The notes under the pieces were generated by a model, which had not been told where the DNA came from, did no database searches, and saw only the letters and a list, made by a program, of their open reading frames with translations. From contig NZ_CP107995.1 of NCBI RefSeq assembly GCF_036116635.1, forward strand, positions 2,666,001-2,730,000: a stretch of DNA of 64,000 bases, read 5' to 3'. The position numbers and the translations under genes are program-made. This document shows, piece by piece, positions 49,556 to 56,502 of the stretch (the first letter of the stretch is position 1; every line of letters begins with the position of its first letter). The DNA comes from Amycolatopsis sp. NBC_00345 (lineage in GTDB: Bacteria; Actinomycetota; Actinomycetes; Mycobacteriales; Pseudonocardiaceae).

Positions 49556-49602
49556 AGCGCCTCCTCGAAGATCATGATCCGTCGGGGGAGGCTAGTGAGG
49601 GG

Positions 49603-49616
49603 GTAATTCGGATTAC
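49603..49616. promoter_or_regulatory. Small palindrome upstream of the S53 protease gene
   Basis: GTAAT and ATTAC flank TCGG, about 50 bp before the protease start, in an AT-rich stretch. A further CCTTATC/GATAAGG dyad lies between it and the SDR stop. Operator or promoter function is inferred. Confidence 0.3.
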
Positions 49617-49667
49617 GTAAGCGGGGGTTCTTATCTTTTCCTTATCTGCTTTCCGATAAGGCGGCCG

Positions 49668-50405
49668 TTAACCGAGGGCGGGCATTCCGCCTATGGCGCT
49701 GAGGGTGGTGCCGTTGACGTAGCTGGCGGCCGGGGAGGCGAGGAAGGTGACGGCTCCGGCGATTTCCTCGGCGCCCGCGAGGCGTTGGAGTGCGACGGCC
49801 TTTCCCGCGAATTCGAAGGCGTCGCCGAAGGCGGCGGTGCCTTCGGTGCGGGTGGGGCCGGCCGCGACGGCGTTGACGCGGACGCCGGCCGGGCCGAATT
49901 CCGCGGCCCAGACCCGGGTGAGGGATTCCAGGGCGGCTTTGGTGGCGCCGTAGACGCCGGTGCCCAGGCCCGGTGTGGTGGCGGCGCCACTGCTGATGTT
50001 GATGATGGCGCCGTGTCCACGGTGGACCATGGCGGGTGCCAGGGCTTGGACCAGGAGGTAGGGGGCGCGCAGGTTGATGTCGATGTGCGCGTCGAAGGTC
50101 GCCTGGTCGGTGTCGGCGGTGCGGGCGAAGTGGAAGATGCCCGCGTTGTTGACGAGGATGTCGATGTCTCCGGCGCGTTCGGCCAGGGCGGTCACCTCGG
50201 CGGGGTCGGAGAGGTCGGCGAGTTCGAACCGGGCGGAGCCGTGCAGCGCTTCGATGCGCCTGACGGTGTCGGCGGCCCGTCCACGGTCGCGGCCGTGGAC
50301 GATGACGTGGGCGCCGCGTTCGGCCAGTGCCAGTGCGCTGGCGCGGCCGATTCCGGCGGTGGCTCCGGTGACCAGTGCGGTCTGGTGGGCGAGGTCCTTG
50401 TTCAT
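49668..50405 (-). CDS. Short-chain dehydrogenase/reductase
   Basis: The 245-residue classical SDR has TALVTGATAGIGRASALALA, NNAGIFHFART, the catalytic serine in INISSGAAT and YxxxK in YGATKAALESL, ending SYVNGTTLSAIGGMPALG. NADP(H)-dependent reduction of an unknown substrate. ATG 50405 is close to the stop of the MFS gene (gap 41 bp), so the pair MFS-SDR may be one transcript under the XRE-cupin regulator. Confidence 0.93.
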   Translation of the reverse strand: MNKDLAHQTALVTGATAGIGRASALALAERGAHVIVHGRDRGRAADTVRRIEALHGSARFELADLSDPAEVTALAERAGDIDILVNNAGIFHFARTADTDQATFDAHIDINLRAPYLLVQALAPAMVHRGHGAIINISSGAATTPGLGTGVYGATKAALESLTRVWAAEFGPAGVRVNAVAAGPTRTEGTAAFGDAFEFAGKAVALQRLAGAEEIAGAVTFLASPAASYVNGTTLSAIGGMPALG

Positions 50406-50446
50406 GGTGGTGCTTCTTTCTGTTCAGCGGGAGACGGGGTTCGTGA

Positions 50447-51892
50447 TCAGGCGGGGATGCGGCGCGCCCAGGTGCCGAAGAGGATCAGGGCGGTCAGGGG
50501 GAAGGCGGCTGCGACGAGGAAGGTCGTGGACAGGCCGTTCTCCAGGCTGCCGGTGCCGGTGAGCACGCTGGTCAGGATGGCCAGGCCCATACCGCCGCCG
50601 AGCTGTTGCAGGCCCTGGTTGAGGCTCGCGGCCGCGCCGAGGTGTTCGGCGGGCGCCTGGTGCATGATGACCGCGGTGACCGGGGCGAAGGTGGCGCCGG
50701 CGCCCAGGCCGAGCAGGACCGAGGGCAGCAGCACCGTGACGATCGAGGTGTCCGGGCCGGCTTCGGCGGCCACGAGCGACATCCAGGCGATGCCCAGTAC
50801 GAGCCCGGTCAGCCCGGCGACGCCGATGACCCGTTCCCCCAGCCGTGGCAGCAGCCGGGGGGTGAGCTGGTTGGTGATGATCAGCCCGAGGGTGAAGGGG
50901 ACCAGGGCCAGTCCGGTCTGGATGGGCGTGAAGCCGAGCACCTGCTGGGTCAGCAGCGTGGTGAAGAACAGGAAGCTGACCTGGCCCGCCGGAATGACCA
51001 GCATGGACAGCAGCGGTCCGGCGCTGCGCATCGAGGCGAAGAACGCCAGTGGCATCACCGGGTGCGGGTGCCGGCGCTCGACCAGGACGAGGGTGATCCC
51101 GGACAGGGCGGCCACGGCGAACGCCCCGAGGACGACGGGACTGGACCAGCCGCGCTCGGCGGCGGAGGTGAAGGCGAAGACCAGGGCCGCCATCGCCAGG
51201 GTCGAGGCCGCGGCACCGGTGATGTCCAGCGAGGTGCGTCGGCGTGGCAGCTCGGGCAGGCGGCGCAGCGCGCCGGCCAGGACCAGGATGCCGATGGGCG
51301 CGTTGACGAACATCACCCACTCCCAGCCCAGCGTCTGGGTCAGCACGCCACCGGCCAGCAGGCCGACCGCCGCGCCGCTGCCGATCGCCAGCACGAACAT
51401 CGACAGGGCGCGGCTCCGCTGCGGTCCGGGTGTGGTGACGCCGATCAGCAGCACCATCACGCTCGGCGCGGCCAGCGCCGCACCGACACCCTGCACGGCG
51501 CGCGCGGCCACCAGGACCGCCGCCGTCGAGGCCAGCCCTCCCGCGACCGAGGCGACGATGAAGACCGACACTCCGATCAGGAGCGCCCGCCGCGGGCCGA
51601 TCAGTGAGCCGACCTTCCCGCTCAGCAGGATCAGCCCGCCGAAGGACAGCGCGTACGCGGTCACGATCCACGACAGGCTCGCGCTGGAAAAGCCCAGCTC
51701 GCGGCCGATGCCGGGCAGCGCCACGTTCACGATCGAGGTGTCGACGACCAGCATCAGCTGCGTCAGCACCAAGATCACGACCGCTACCGTCACCGAGCCG
51801 CGCGGCACGGCCACCATCGGGCGGGCCGCCTGCTCACCTGCTGGTCCGCCGGGTCCGTCCACGGGTGCGGTGGACGTGCTGCCTCTGGTCAT
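50447..51892 (-). CDS. MFS multidrug exporter (DHA2 / EmrB-QacA type, 14 TM)
   Basis: The 481-residue protein has the DHA2 signature LVVDTSIVNVALPGIGRELG in TM1 and GSLIGPRRALLIG (motif A region), with about 13-14 hydrophobic segments. It exports hydrophobic drugs by proton antiport. ATG 51892 follows AGGAGAA. It is divergent from an XRE-cupin regulator, with GGCAA/TTGCC half-sites between them, and is followed by an SDR gene on the same strand. Confidence 0.92.
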   Translation of the reverse strand: MTRGSTSTAPVDGPGGPAGEQAARPMVAVPRGSVTVAVVILVLTQLMLVVDTSIVNVALPGIGRELGFSSASLSWIVTAYALSFGGLILLSGKVGSLIGPRRALLIGVSVFIVASVAGGLASTAAVLVAARAVQGVGAALAAPSVMVLLIGVTTPGPQRSRALSMFVLAIGSGAAVGLLAGGVLTQTLGWEWVMFVNAPIGILVLAGALRRLPELPRRRTSLDITGAAASTLAMAALVFAFTSAAERGWSSPVVLGAFAVAALSGITLVLVERRHPHPVMPLAFFASMRSAGPLLSMLVIPAGQVSFLFFTTLLTQQVLGFTPIQTGLALVPFTLGLIITNQLTPRLLPRLGERVIGVAGLTGLVLGIAWMSLVAAEAGPDTSIVTVLLPSVLLGLGAGATFAPVTAVIMHQAPAEHLGAAASLNQGLQQLGGGMGLAILTSVLTGTGSLENGLSTTFLVAAAFPLTALILFGTWARRIPA

Positions 51893-51965
51893 CCGTTGTT
51901 CTCCTGTCCTGGAGGGCCCCTCCGGCGGGGCTCCTGCGACCAAGATCAGGGCAGCGCGCCGATGT

Positions 51966-51991
51966 GGCAAACATCCTTGCCGCGGTGGCAA
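51966..51991. promoter_or_regulatory. Three alternating GGCAA/TTGCC half-sites (XRE-cupin operator)
   Basis: GGCAA (51966-51970), TTGCC (51977-51981) and GGCAA (51987-51991) give two overlapping dyads with 6- and 5-bp spacers, right before the regulator's ATG at 52001 and about 75 bp from the MFS start. Confidence 0.5.
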
Positions 51992-52000
51992 GATCGAGGC

Positions 52001-52621
52001 ATGGACGAGGGCACAGCAGCGACCATGGCGGCAGTCGGTCCCCGATTGAGGGCCCTGCGCACCCGTCGCACCATCACGCTGACCCAGCTCGCCGAGACGA
52101 CCGGCATTTCCCTCAGCACGCTCTCGCGCCTGGAATCAGGACAGCGTCGCCCCACCCTCGAGCTGCTGCTGCCGCTCGCCCGGGAGCTGCACGTGGCCAT
52201 CGACGAGCTGATCGGCGCACCCCACACCGGAGACCCGCGGCTGCACCTCAAACCCGTCACCCGCAACGGCATGACGCTCCTGCCGCTGACCAGGCGCGCC
52301 GGGAACCTCCAGGCCTACAAACTGATCATCTCCCCGCGGACCCGGCCGCCCCAGCCCGAACAGTCCAGCCACGAGGGCTACGAATGGCTCTACGTCCTCG
52401 ACGGGCGCCTGCGCCTGGTCCTGGGCGACAACGACTTCACCATGGGACCGGGCGAGGCCGCCGAATTCGACACCCGCACCCCGCACTGGTTCGGCAACGC
52501 CGACGAACACCCCGTCGAAGTCCTGACCCTCTTCGGCCACCAAGGTGAGCGCGCCCACCTGCGCGCCCGCCCCACCCCGGCCGGGCGCCGGCCGGAAGCC
52601 CCCGCGGACGGCCGCCGCTGA
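52001..52621 (+). CDS. XRE-family regulator with cupin sensor domain
   Basis: The 206-residue protein has an XRE HTH (RLRALRTRRTITLTQLAETT, SLSTLSRLESGQRRPTLELL; about 15-60) and a C-terminal cupin (EGYEWLYVLDGRLRLVLGDN, MGPGEAAEFDTRTPHWFGNA; about 125-180) that would bind a small ligand. ATG 52001 has only GAGG directly before it and may be leaderless. It is divergent from the MFS exporter, which it presumably controls together with itself. Confidence 0.9.
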   Translation: MDEGTAATMAAVGPRLRALRTRRTITLTQLAETTGISLSTLSRLESGQRRPTLELLLPLARELHVAIDELIGAPHTGDPRLHLKPVTRNGMTLLPLTRRAGNLQAYKLIISPRTRPPQPEQSSHEGYEWLYVLDGRLRLVLGDNDFTMGPGEAAEFDTRTPHWFGNADEHPVEVLTLFGHQGERAHLRARPTPAGRRPEAPADGRR

Positions 52622-52629
52622 ACACCCCT

Positions 52630-52983
52630 GTGGCCAGTACGACTTGGTACGAAGGGATGTGCTGGGCATTCTCTCGGAGGGTTTCCTCGCTGCCGCTGCG
52701 CGCCGGCCCGGACGTCGTGGGGCATGGCCGCACGATCCGCGTGTGGCTTCCGGCGTACGTGGTGTTGTCGCTGGCGGGAGCGGCGTTGCTCGTCATCACG
52801 CCGGGAGAGGTCTTCGACCGCATCGTGCCCTACCTCGTCGCGTCGGACGTCCTTTCTGCCGTGCGGTTTTACTCTCTCCGGTTACCTCTTCTTCTTGGCC
52901 TGAACGGACTGCGGTACTTCGGCGGCCGTCAGTCAGCGGGTTCGCCGAACCAGCGGGCGAGGTGGTCGTCGAGGTCCGGCTGA
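52630..52983 (+). pseudogene. Fragment of a TauE/SafE-type (TSUP) permease
   Basis: Within this frame, WLPAYVVLSLAGAALLVITP followed by GEVFDRIVPYLVASDVLSA resembles the middle of TSUP sulfite/anion permeases (the GEVFxRIVPxL signature). Sequence on both sides does not match, and only two hydrophobic segments remain. It is probably a deletion remnant. The frame also overlaps the 3' end of rox, which argues against an intact gene. Confidence 0.4.
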
Positions 52984-54374
52984 TCGTCGCCGATCCAGGC
53001 GACGTGGCCGTCGGGGCGGAGCAGGACGCACGGAACATCCAGTGCCGCAGTGGGATCCGCGAGGTGGTCGACCCGGTCTGACCAGCCGCCGGCGGTCAGG
53101 CGTTCGGTGCGGTCCAGTAGCAGGCCGCGGCCGCGATGCAGCAGATCGTAGAGGCGGCCCTGTTTCAGGTCGATGTCGCGCAGGCGGCGGCCGAGCAGGT
53201 CGGGGCCCGCGCCGAAGTCGTAGCGGATATCGATCGCGGTGATCTTCTCGGTCAGGTAGCGGTTCACCTCGTTGAAGTCCATCAGTTCCGTGAGCAGCCT
53301 GCGCACGGCCCGCGGGCCCGGTTCGGTGGACGACAGCTCCATCTGGGCGCGGGTGTTGTCCAGCACGGCCTCGGCGACCGGATGACGTTCGGACTGGTAG
53401 GTGTCCAGCAGTGTTTCCGGCGCCCAGCCGCGGACCTGCGCGGCCAGTTTCCAGCCGAGGTTGAACGCGTCCTGAACGCCCAGGTTGAGGCCCTGCCCGC
53501 CGGTGGGCGGATGGATGTGGGCCGCGTCGCCGGCCAGCAGCACCCGTCCGGCCCGATAACGTTCGGCCAGCCGGGTGGCGTCCCCGAAGCGGGACAGCCA
53601 GCGCGGGGAGTGCACGCCGAAATCGGTTCCGGCGATGGTGCGCAGCTGTTGTTTGAAATCCTCGAGGGTGGGCGGTTCCGCGCGGTCGCTGACTCCCGTG
53701 GCGGGGACGACGACGCTGTAAACCCTTTCGCCGAAGGGCCGGAGCCAGAATCGCTGATGGGTCTCGCGGATTTCGGTCACCTTGGCGGCGATCTCTTCCG
53801 GCGGCACGCCCACTTCTATCTCGCCCATCAGGGTCTCGGTCCGTGCGGGCTCGCCGGGGAAGCCGACGCCGAGCAGTTTCCGCACCGTGCTGCGCTCGCC
53901 GTCACAGCCGACGAGGTAGCGCGAACGCAGCTGTTCCCCGCCGGCCAGCTCGACGGTCACCCCCTCGCCGTCCTGCTCGAAACCGGCGACCGCGCAACCA
54001 CGCCGGACCTGCGCACCCAGTTCGATCGCATGGTCTTCGAGGAGGCGAACGATGACCGGCTGCGGAATGCCCAGCAGATAGGCGTGCGCGGAATCCAGGT
54101 CCTTCGGCGCGGGTTGGGGAATGGCGGCGAAGAAACCGCCGGCCGGACGCTTTCTTCCCTGCTGGACAATGCGATCCAGCAGTCCGCGCATCGCCATCAG
54201 CTCAAGACTGCGAATATGCAGACCGACTATGCGGACGAACGAAACGGGCTCGGTTTCCTGCTCCAGAACGAGTACCCGCACATCGTGCAGCCGCAGCTCG
54301 GCGGCCAGCATCGCACCAGCCGGCCCGCAGCCGGCGATGATCACGTCGAACATGAGGGGCGGTGAAGAGTCCAT
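52929..54374 (-). CDS. rox: Rifamycin monooxygenase (group A FAD-dependent)
   Basis: The 481-residue protein is a full group A flavin monooxygenase: FDVIIAGCGPAGAMLAAELR (FAD GxGxxG), YLVGCDGERSTVRKLLGVGF (DG motif), VLLAGDAAHIHPPTGGQGLN (GD motif), then the thioredoxin-like C-terminal domain (VDHLADPTAALDVPCVLLRP). Long stretches match the Rox enzymes of Streptomyces, which hydroxylate and linearise rifamycins. The resistance phenotype is inferred. ATG 54374 is used, with AAAGG upstream; ATG 54353 (MFDVIIAG) is an alternative. A TetR gene precedes it on the same strand, and a 17-codon leader ORF and hairpin lie in its 5' region. Confidence 0.9.
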   Translation of the reverse strand: MDSSPPLMFDVIIAGCGPAGAMLAAELRLHDVRVLVLEQETEPVSFVRIVGLHIRSLELMAMRGLLDRIVQQGRKRPAGGFFAAIPQPAPKDLDSAHAYLLGIPQPVIVRLLEDHAIELGAQVRRGCAVAGFEQDGEGVTVELAGGEQLRSRYLVGCDGERSTVRKLLGVGFPGEPARTETLMGEIEVGVPPEEIAAKVTEIRETHQRFWLRPFGERVYSVVVPATGVSDRAEPPTLEDFKQQLRTIAGTDFGVHSPRWLSRFGDATRLAERYRAGRVLLAGDAAHIHPPTGGQGLNLGVQDAFNLGWKLAAQVRGWAPETLLDTYQSERHPVAEAVLDNTRAQMELSSTEPGPRAVRRLLTELMDFNEVNRYLTEKITAIDIRYDFGAGPDLLGRRLRDIDLKQGRLYDLLHRGRGLLLDRTERLTAGGWSDRVDHLADPTAALDVPCVLLRPDGHVAWIGDDQPDLDDHLARWFGEPAD

Positions 54375-54387
54375 GGGTGCTGCCTTT

Positions 54388-54417
54388 CGGGAGTGCCTTG
54401 TGGTCGAGGCGCTCCCG
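54388..54417 (-). promoter_or_regulatory. Hairpin in the rox leader, just before the rox ribosome-binding site
   Basis: CGGGAG (54388-54393) and CTCCCG (54412-54417), extended by GCC/GGC with one mismatch, close a 10-base loop. It ends directly before AAAGG. In addition TGGGTGCT at the rox start (54374-54381) is complementary to AGCACCCA inside the leader ORF (54458-54465), so alternative pairing could hide the rox start. Confidence 0.4.
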
Positions 54418-54429
54418 GCGACACCTACG

Positions 54430-54483
54430 TCAATCGCCCGGCCGTGACGGGACGGGGAGCACCCACATCGATCCAGCGTTCAT
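54430..54483 (-). CDS. Possible 17-codon leader peptide of rox
   Basis: An ATG with an excellent Shine-Dalgarno (AGGAGGTGA, 5 bases away) opens a frame encoding MNAGSMWVLPVPSRPGD and a stop, 55 bases before the rox ATG. The ribosome site is stronger than that of rox itself. It lies downstream of a promoter candidate. Part of its coding sequence can pair with the rox start region, as in translational attenuators. Only sequence evidence supports it. Confidence 0.4.
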   Translation of the reverse strand: MNAGSMWVLPVPSRPGD

Positions 54484-54522
54484 GGGTCTCACCTCCTCAG
54501 GCGGCGTCACGGTCGACCGCAA

Positions 54523-54551
54523 CCTACAAGCCCGGCCATCGCTCCGTCCAA
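54523..54551 (-). promoter_or_regulatory. Promoter candidate for the rox leader
   Basis: On the minus strand TTGGAC (54551-54546) and TGTAGG (54528-54523) are 17 bp apart, placing a start site near 54516, about 33 bases before the leader ORF. It would let rox be expressed apart from the upstream TetR gene. Confidence 0.4.
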
Positions 54552-54570
54552 TCCTTTCCCCGCCACGTGA

Positions 54571-55230
54571 TCACCCCGGGCGGACCGCGGCCTCGATCTG
54601 GTCGAGCTGCGCGGCGAGGATCTCTTCGAACGCGGCGCGGCGGTCCACCCCGAGAGGACGGACGTCGCGGGCGAAGTGGGCCAGGGCCGGGAAGCGTTCA
54701 GGGTCGGCGCCGAGGACCGCGACGCGGAACAGCTCCATGCCCTGTTCGTGCTCTTCGGGCGTGACGGTGCTGACCCCGGCCTCGGAGGCGATCAACGCGG
54801 CGATGAGGACCGCGATCCGGTGGTAGCGCGCCGGGATCTCCTCGTCGGGCAGCCCCGACGCGCGCAGAGCCTGCAGTGCCTCTTCCATGACCAGCCGGGA
54901 ACCAGCGCCGCTCGACGCGTAGCGTCCCCAGACCGCGGCGAGCTGAGGCTGCTGGCCGAAGGCCTCTCTCAAACGCAGGGCCAGGGCCGTGATGCGCTGC
55001 TTCCAGTCGCCCTCGGGGTGGTGGCCGTCCATGGCGGTCAGGAGGATCCGGTCGGCGACCGCGCGCAGCAGTTCGGTCTTGCTGCGGAAGTGCCGGTAGA
55101 GGCTGGAGGAATCGGTCCCGAGCACCGCGGCGAGCTTGCGCACGCTGAACGACTCGGTGTCGCCCGTGCGCAGCAACTCCGCCGCCGCGTCCAGGATCGC
55201 CTCGGTCGACCAGCGCTTTCGGCCTGTCAT
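54571..55230 (-). CDS. TetR-family regulator
   Basis: The 219-residue protein has a TetR HTH (RWSTEAILDAAAELLRTGD, VRKLAAVLGTDSSSLYRHFR) and a TetR_C-type ligand domain. ATG 55230 has GAGAGGGGCGAG upstream. It is divergent from a beta-lactamase-like hydrolase with a perfect TGCACGC-ACC-GCGTGCA palindrome between them, and 196 bp upstream of rox on the same strand, so it may control both. Confidence 0.9.
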   Translation of the reverse strand: MTGRKRWSTEAILDAAAELLRTGDTESFSVRKLAAVLGTDSSSLYRHFRSKTELLRAVADRILLTAMDGHHPEGDWKQRITALALRLREAFGQQPQLAAVWGRYASSGAGSRLVMEEALQALRASGLPDEEIPARYHRIAVLIAALIASEAGVSTVTPEEHEQGMELFRVAVLGADPERFPALAHFARDVRPLGVDRRAAFEEILAAQLDQIEAAVRPG

Positions 55231-55275
55231 CTCGCCCCTCTCGCCGGGACCCATCCTAACTTGTGCACTTGGTGT

Positions 55276-55296
55276 TGCACGCACCGCGTGCATAAT
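55276..55296. promoter_or_regulatory. TetR-type operator and promoter before the serine hydrolase
   Basis: TGCACGC (55276-55282) and GCGTGCA (55286-55292) are perfect arms around ACC. They overlap a CATAAT -10 box (55291-55296) preceded by TTGGTG at 16 bp. Repressor binding here would block the hydrolase promoter. Confidence 0.6.
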
Positions 55297-55373
55297 GGGA
55301 TCCGAGGGGCCCGGCAGCAAGCGGGCCACCGGTGCGTGGAGCACCCACTGGGGAATACGAGAGGACGCCTGTC

Positions 55374-56492
55374 GTGAAGAATCCGCTGGATCCCGCCGAC
55401 CTGAACGCCGCCCTGGAAAACGTCCACCGTGCCGGGATGCCAGGCTTGTTCGCCGAAGTGTGTGAAGGCGACCAGGTCTGGCGCGGCGCCGCCGGAGTCG
55501 CCGATGTCGCCACCGGCAGCCCTGTCACCGCCGGCCTGCGGCACCGGGTCGGCAGCATCACCAAGACCTTCACCGCCGCCGCGGTGCTGCAGCAGGTCGA
55601 GAGCGGTCAGATCGGGCTCGACACACCGATCGGCCACTACCTGCCGAAGCTGGTCCCCGGCGAACGCGGCGACGCGATCACGGTCCGGATGCTGATCAAC
55701 CACACCAGCGGCCTCGCCGAGTACCTCCCCTACGCCTACCCGTCCCTCAAGGCTTTCCCCGCCCTCGCGGACACCGGGCCCCAGAGCCTGGACGACCACC
55801 GGTTCACGCGGTTTCACCCCACCGAACTGATCGAAATGGGGGTCACCGCACCGGCCGCCGGCGCCCCGGGCGGCACTCCGGGGCTGTACTCCAACACCAA
55901 CTACCTGCTCCTCGGCGAACTCCTGGAACAGGTCACCGGCACTACGGCCGAGCACTGCATCACCCGCAACGTCATCGAACGCGCCGGGCTCCGGAACACC
56001 GAGCTGCCCACCGGGCCATCCGTCAACGGGCCGCACTCGCGGATCTACGAGGCGTGGTTCGGCATGATCGAGCCGCCGCGCGACTACAGCGTCTACGACA
56101 TGTCGTGGGTGGGGCCGGCGGCCTCGCTGATCTCGACCGTCGCGGACCTCAACCGCTTCTTCCGCCTGCTGCTGGCCGGCGAGATCGTCAGCCCGTCGTC
56201 GCTGGCACAAATGCAACGCACCGTCCCGGTCGTCTCCCAAGAGGGAAAGATCATCGACTACGGCCTCGGCCTGCACCCGATGGCGGCTCCCGGCCAGCGC
56301 ACCTTCTGGGGCCATGGCGGCACGGTCTGGGGTGCCGGAGCACTGGCCATGACCCGGGCCGACGGCAAGCGCCAGCTGTCCGTCGCGGTGAACCTGCAGC
56401 GGTGGAACCGGCTCGACTCCTCCGGCCAGCCGCAGCCCCATCCCATCGACGCCGCGCTGGCGGCTCTCTACCGCGTGGCGATGTACGGCTGA
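55374..56492 (+). CDS. Serine hydrolase, beta-lactamase/D-aminopeptidase fold
   Basis: The 372-residue protein without an obvious signal peptide has SxxK in RVGSITKTFTAAA (about 62-74), YxN in GLYSNTNYLLLGEL, and GHGG near the C-terminus. It belongs to the beta-lactamase-related esterase/peptidase group. GTG 55374 follows AGAGGA; an in-frame ATG at 55332 is possible. The divergent TetR and the palindrome at 55276 suggest inducible expression. Substrate unknown. Confidence 0.9.
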   Translation: MKNPLDPADLNAALENVHRAGMPGLFAEVCEGDQVWRGAAGVADVATGSPVTAGLRHRVGSITKTFTAAAVLQQVESGQIGLDTPIGHYLPKLVPGERGDAITVRMLINHTSGLAEYLPYAYPSLKAFPALADTGPQSLDDHRFTRFHPTELIEMGVTAPAAGAPGGTPGLYSNTNYLLLGELLEQVTGTTAEHCITRNVIERAGLRNTELPTGPSVNGPHSRIYEAWFGMIEPPRDYSVYDMSWVGPAASLISTVADLNRFFRLLLAGEIVSPSSLAQMQRTVPVVSQEGKIIDYGLGLHPMAAPGQRTFWGHGGTVWGAGALAMTRADGKRQLSVAVNLQRWNRLDSSGQPQPHPIDAALAALYRVAMYG

Positions 56493-56502
56493 CCGGGCGT
56501 CG

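Noticed and set aside
54375..54570. Rifamycin-associated element (RAE) upstream of rox
   Set aside because: I looked for the GGGGCTTGCNNCAAGCCCC-like palindrome on both strands and did not find it. Control must differ from RAE-type genes.
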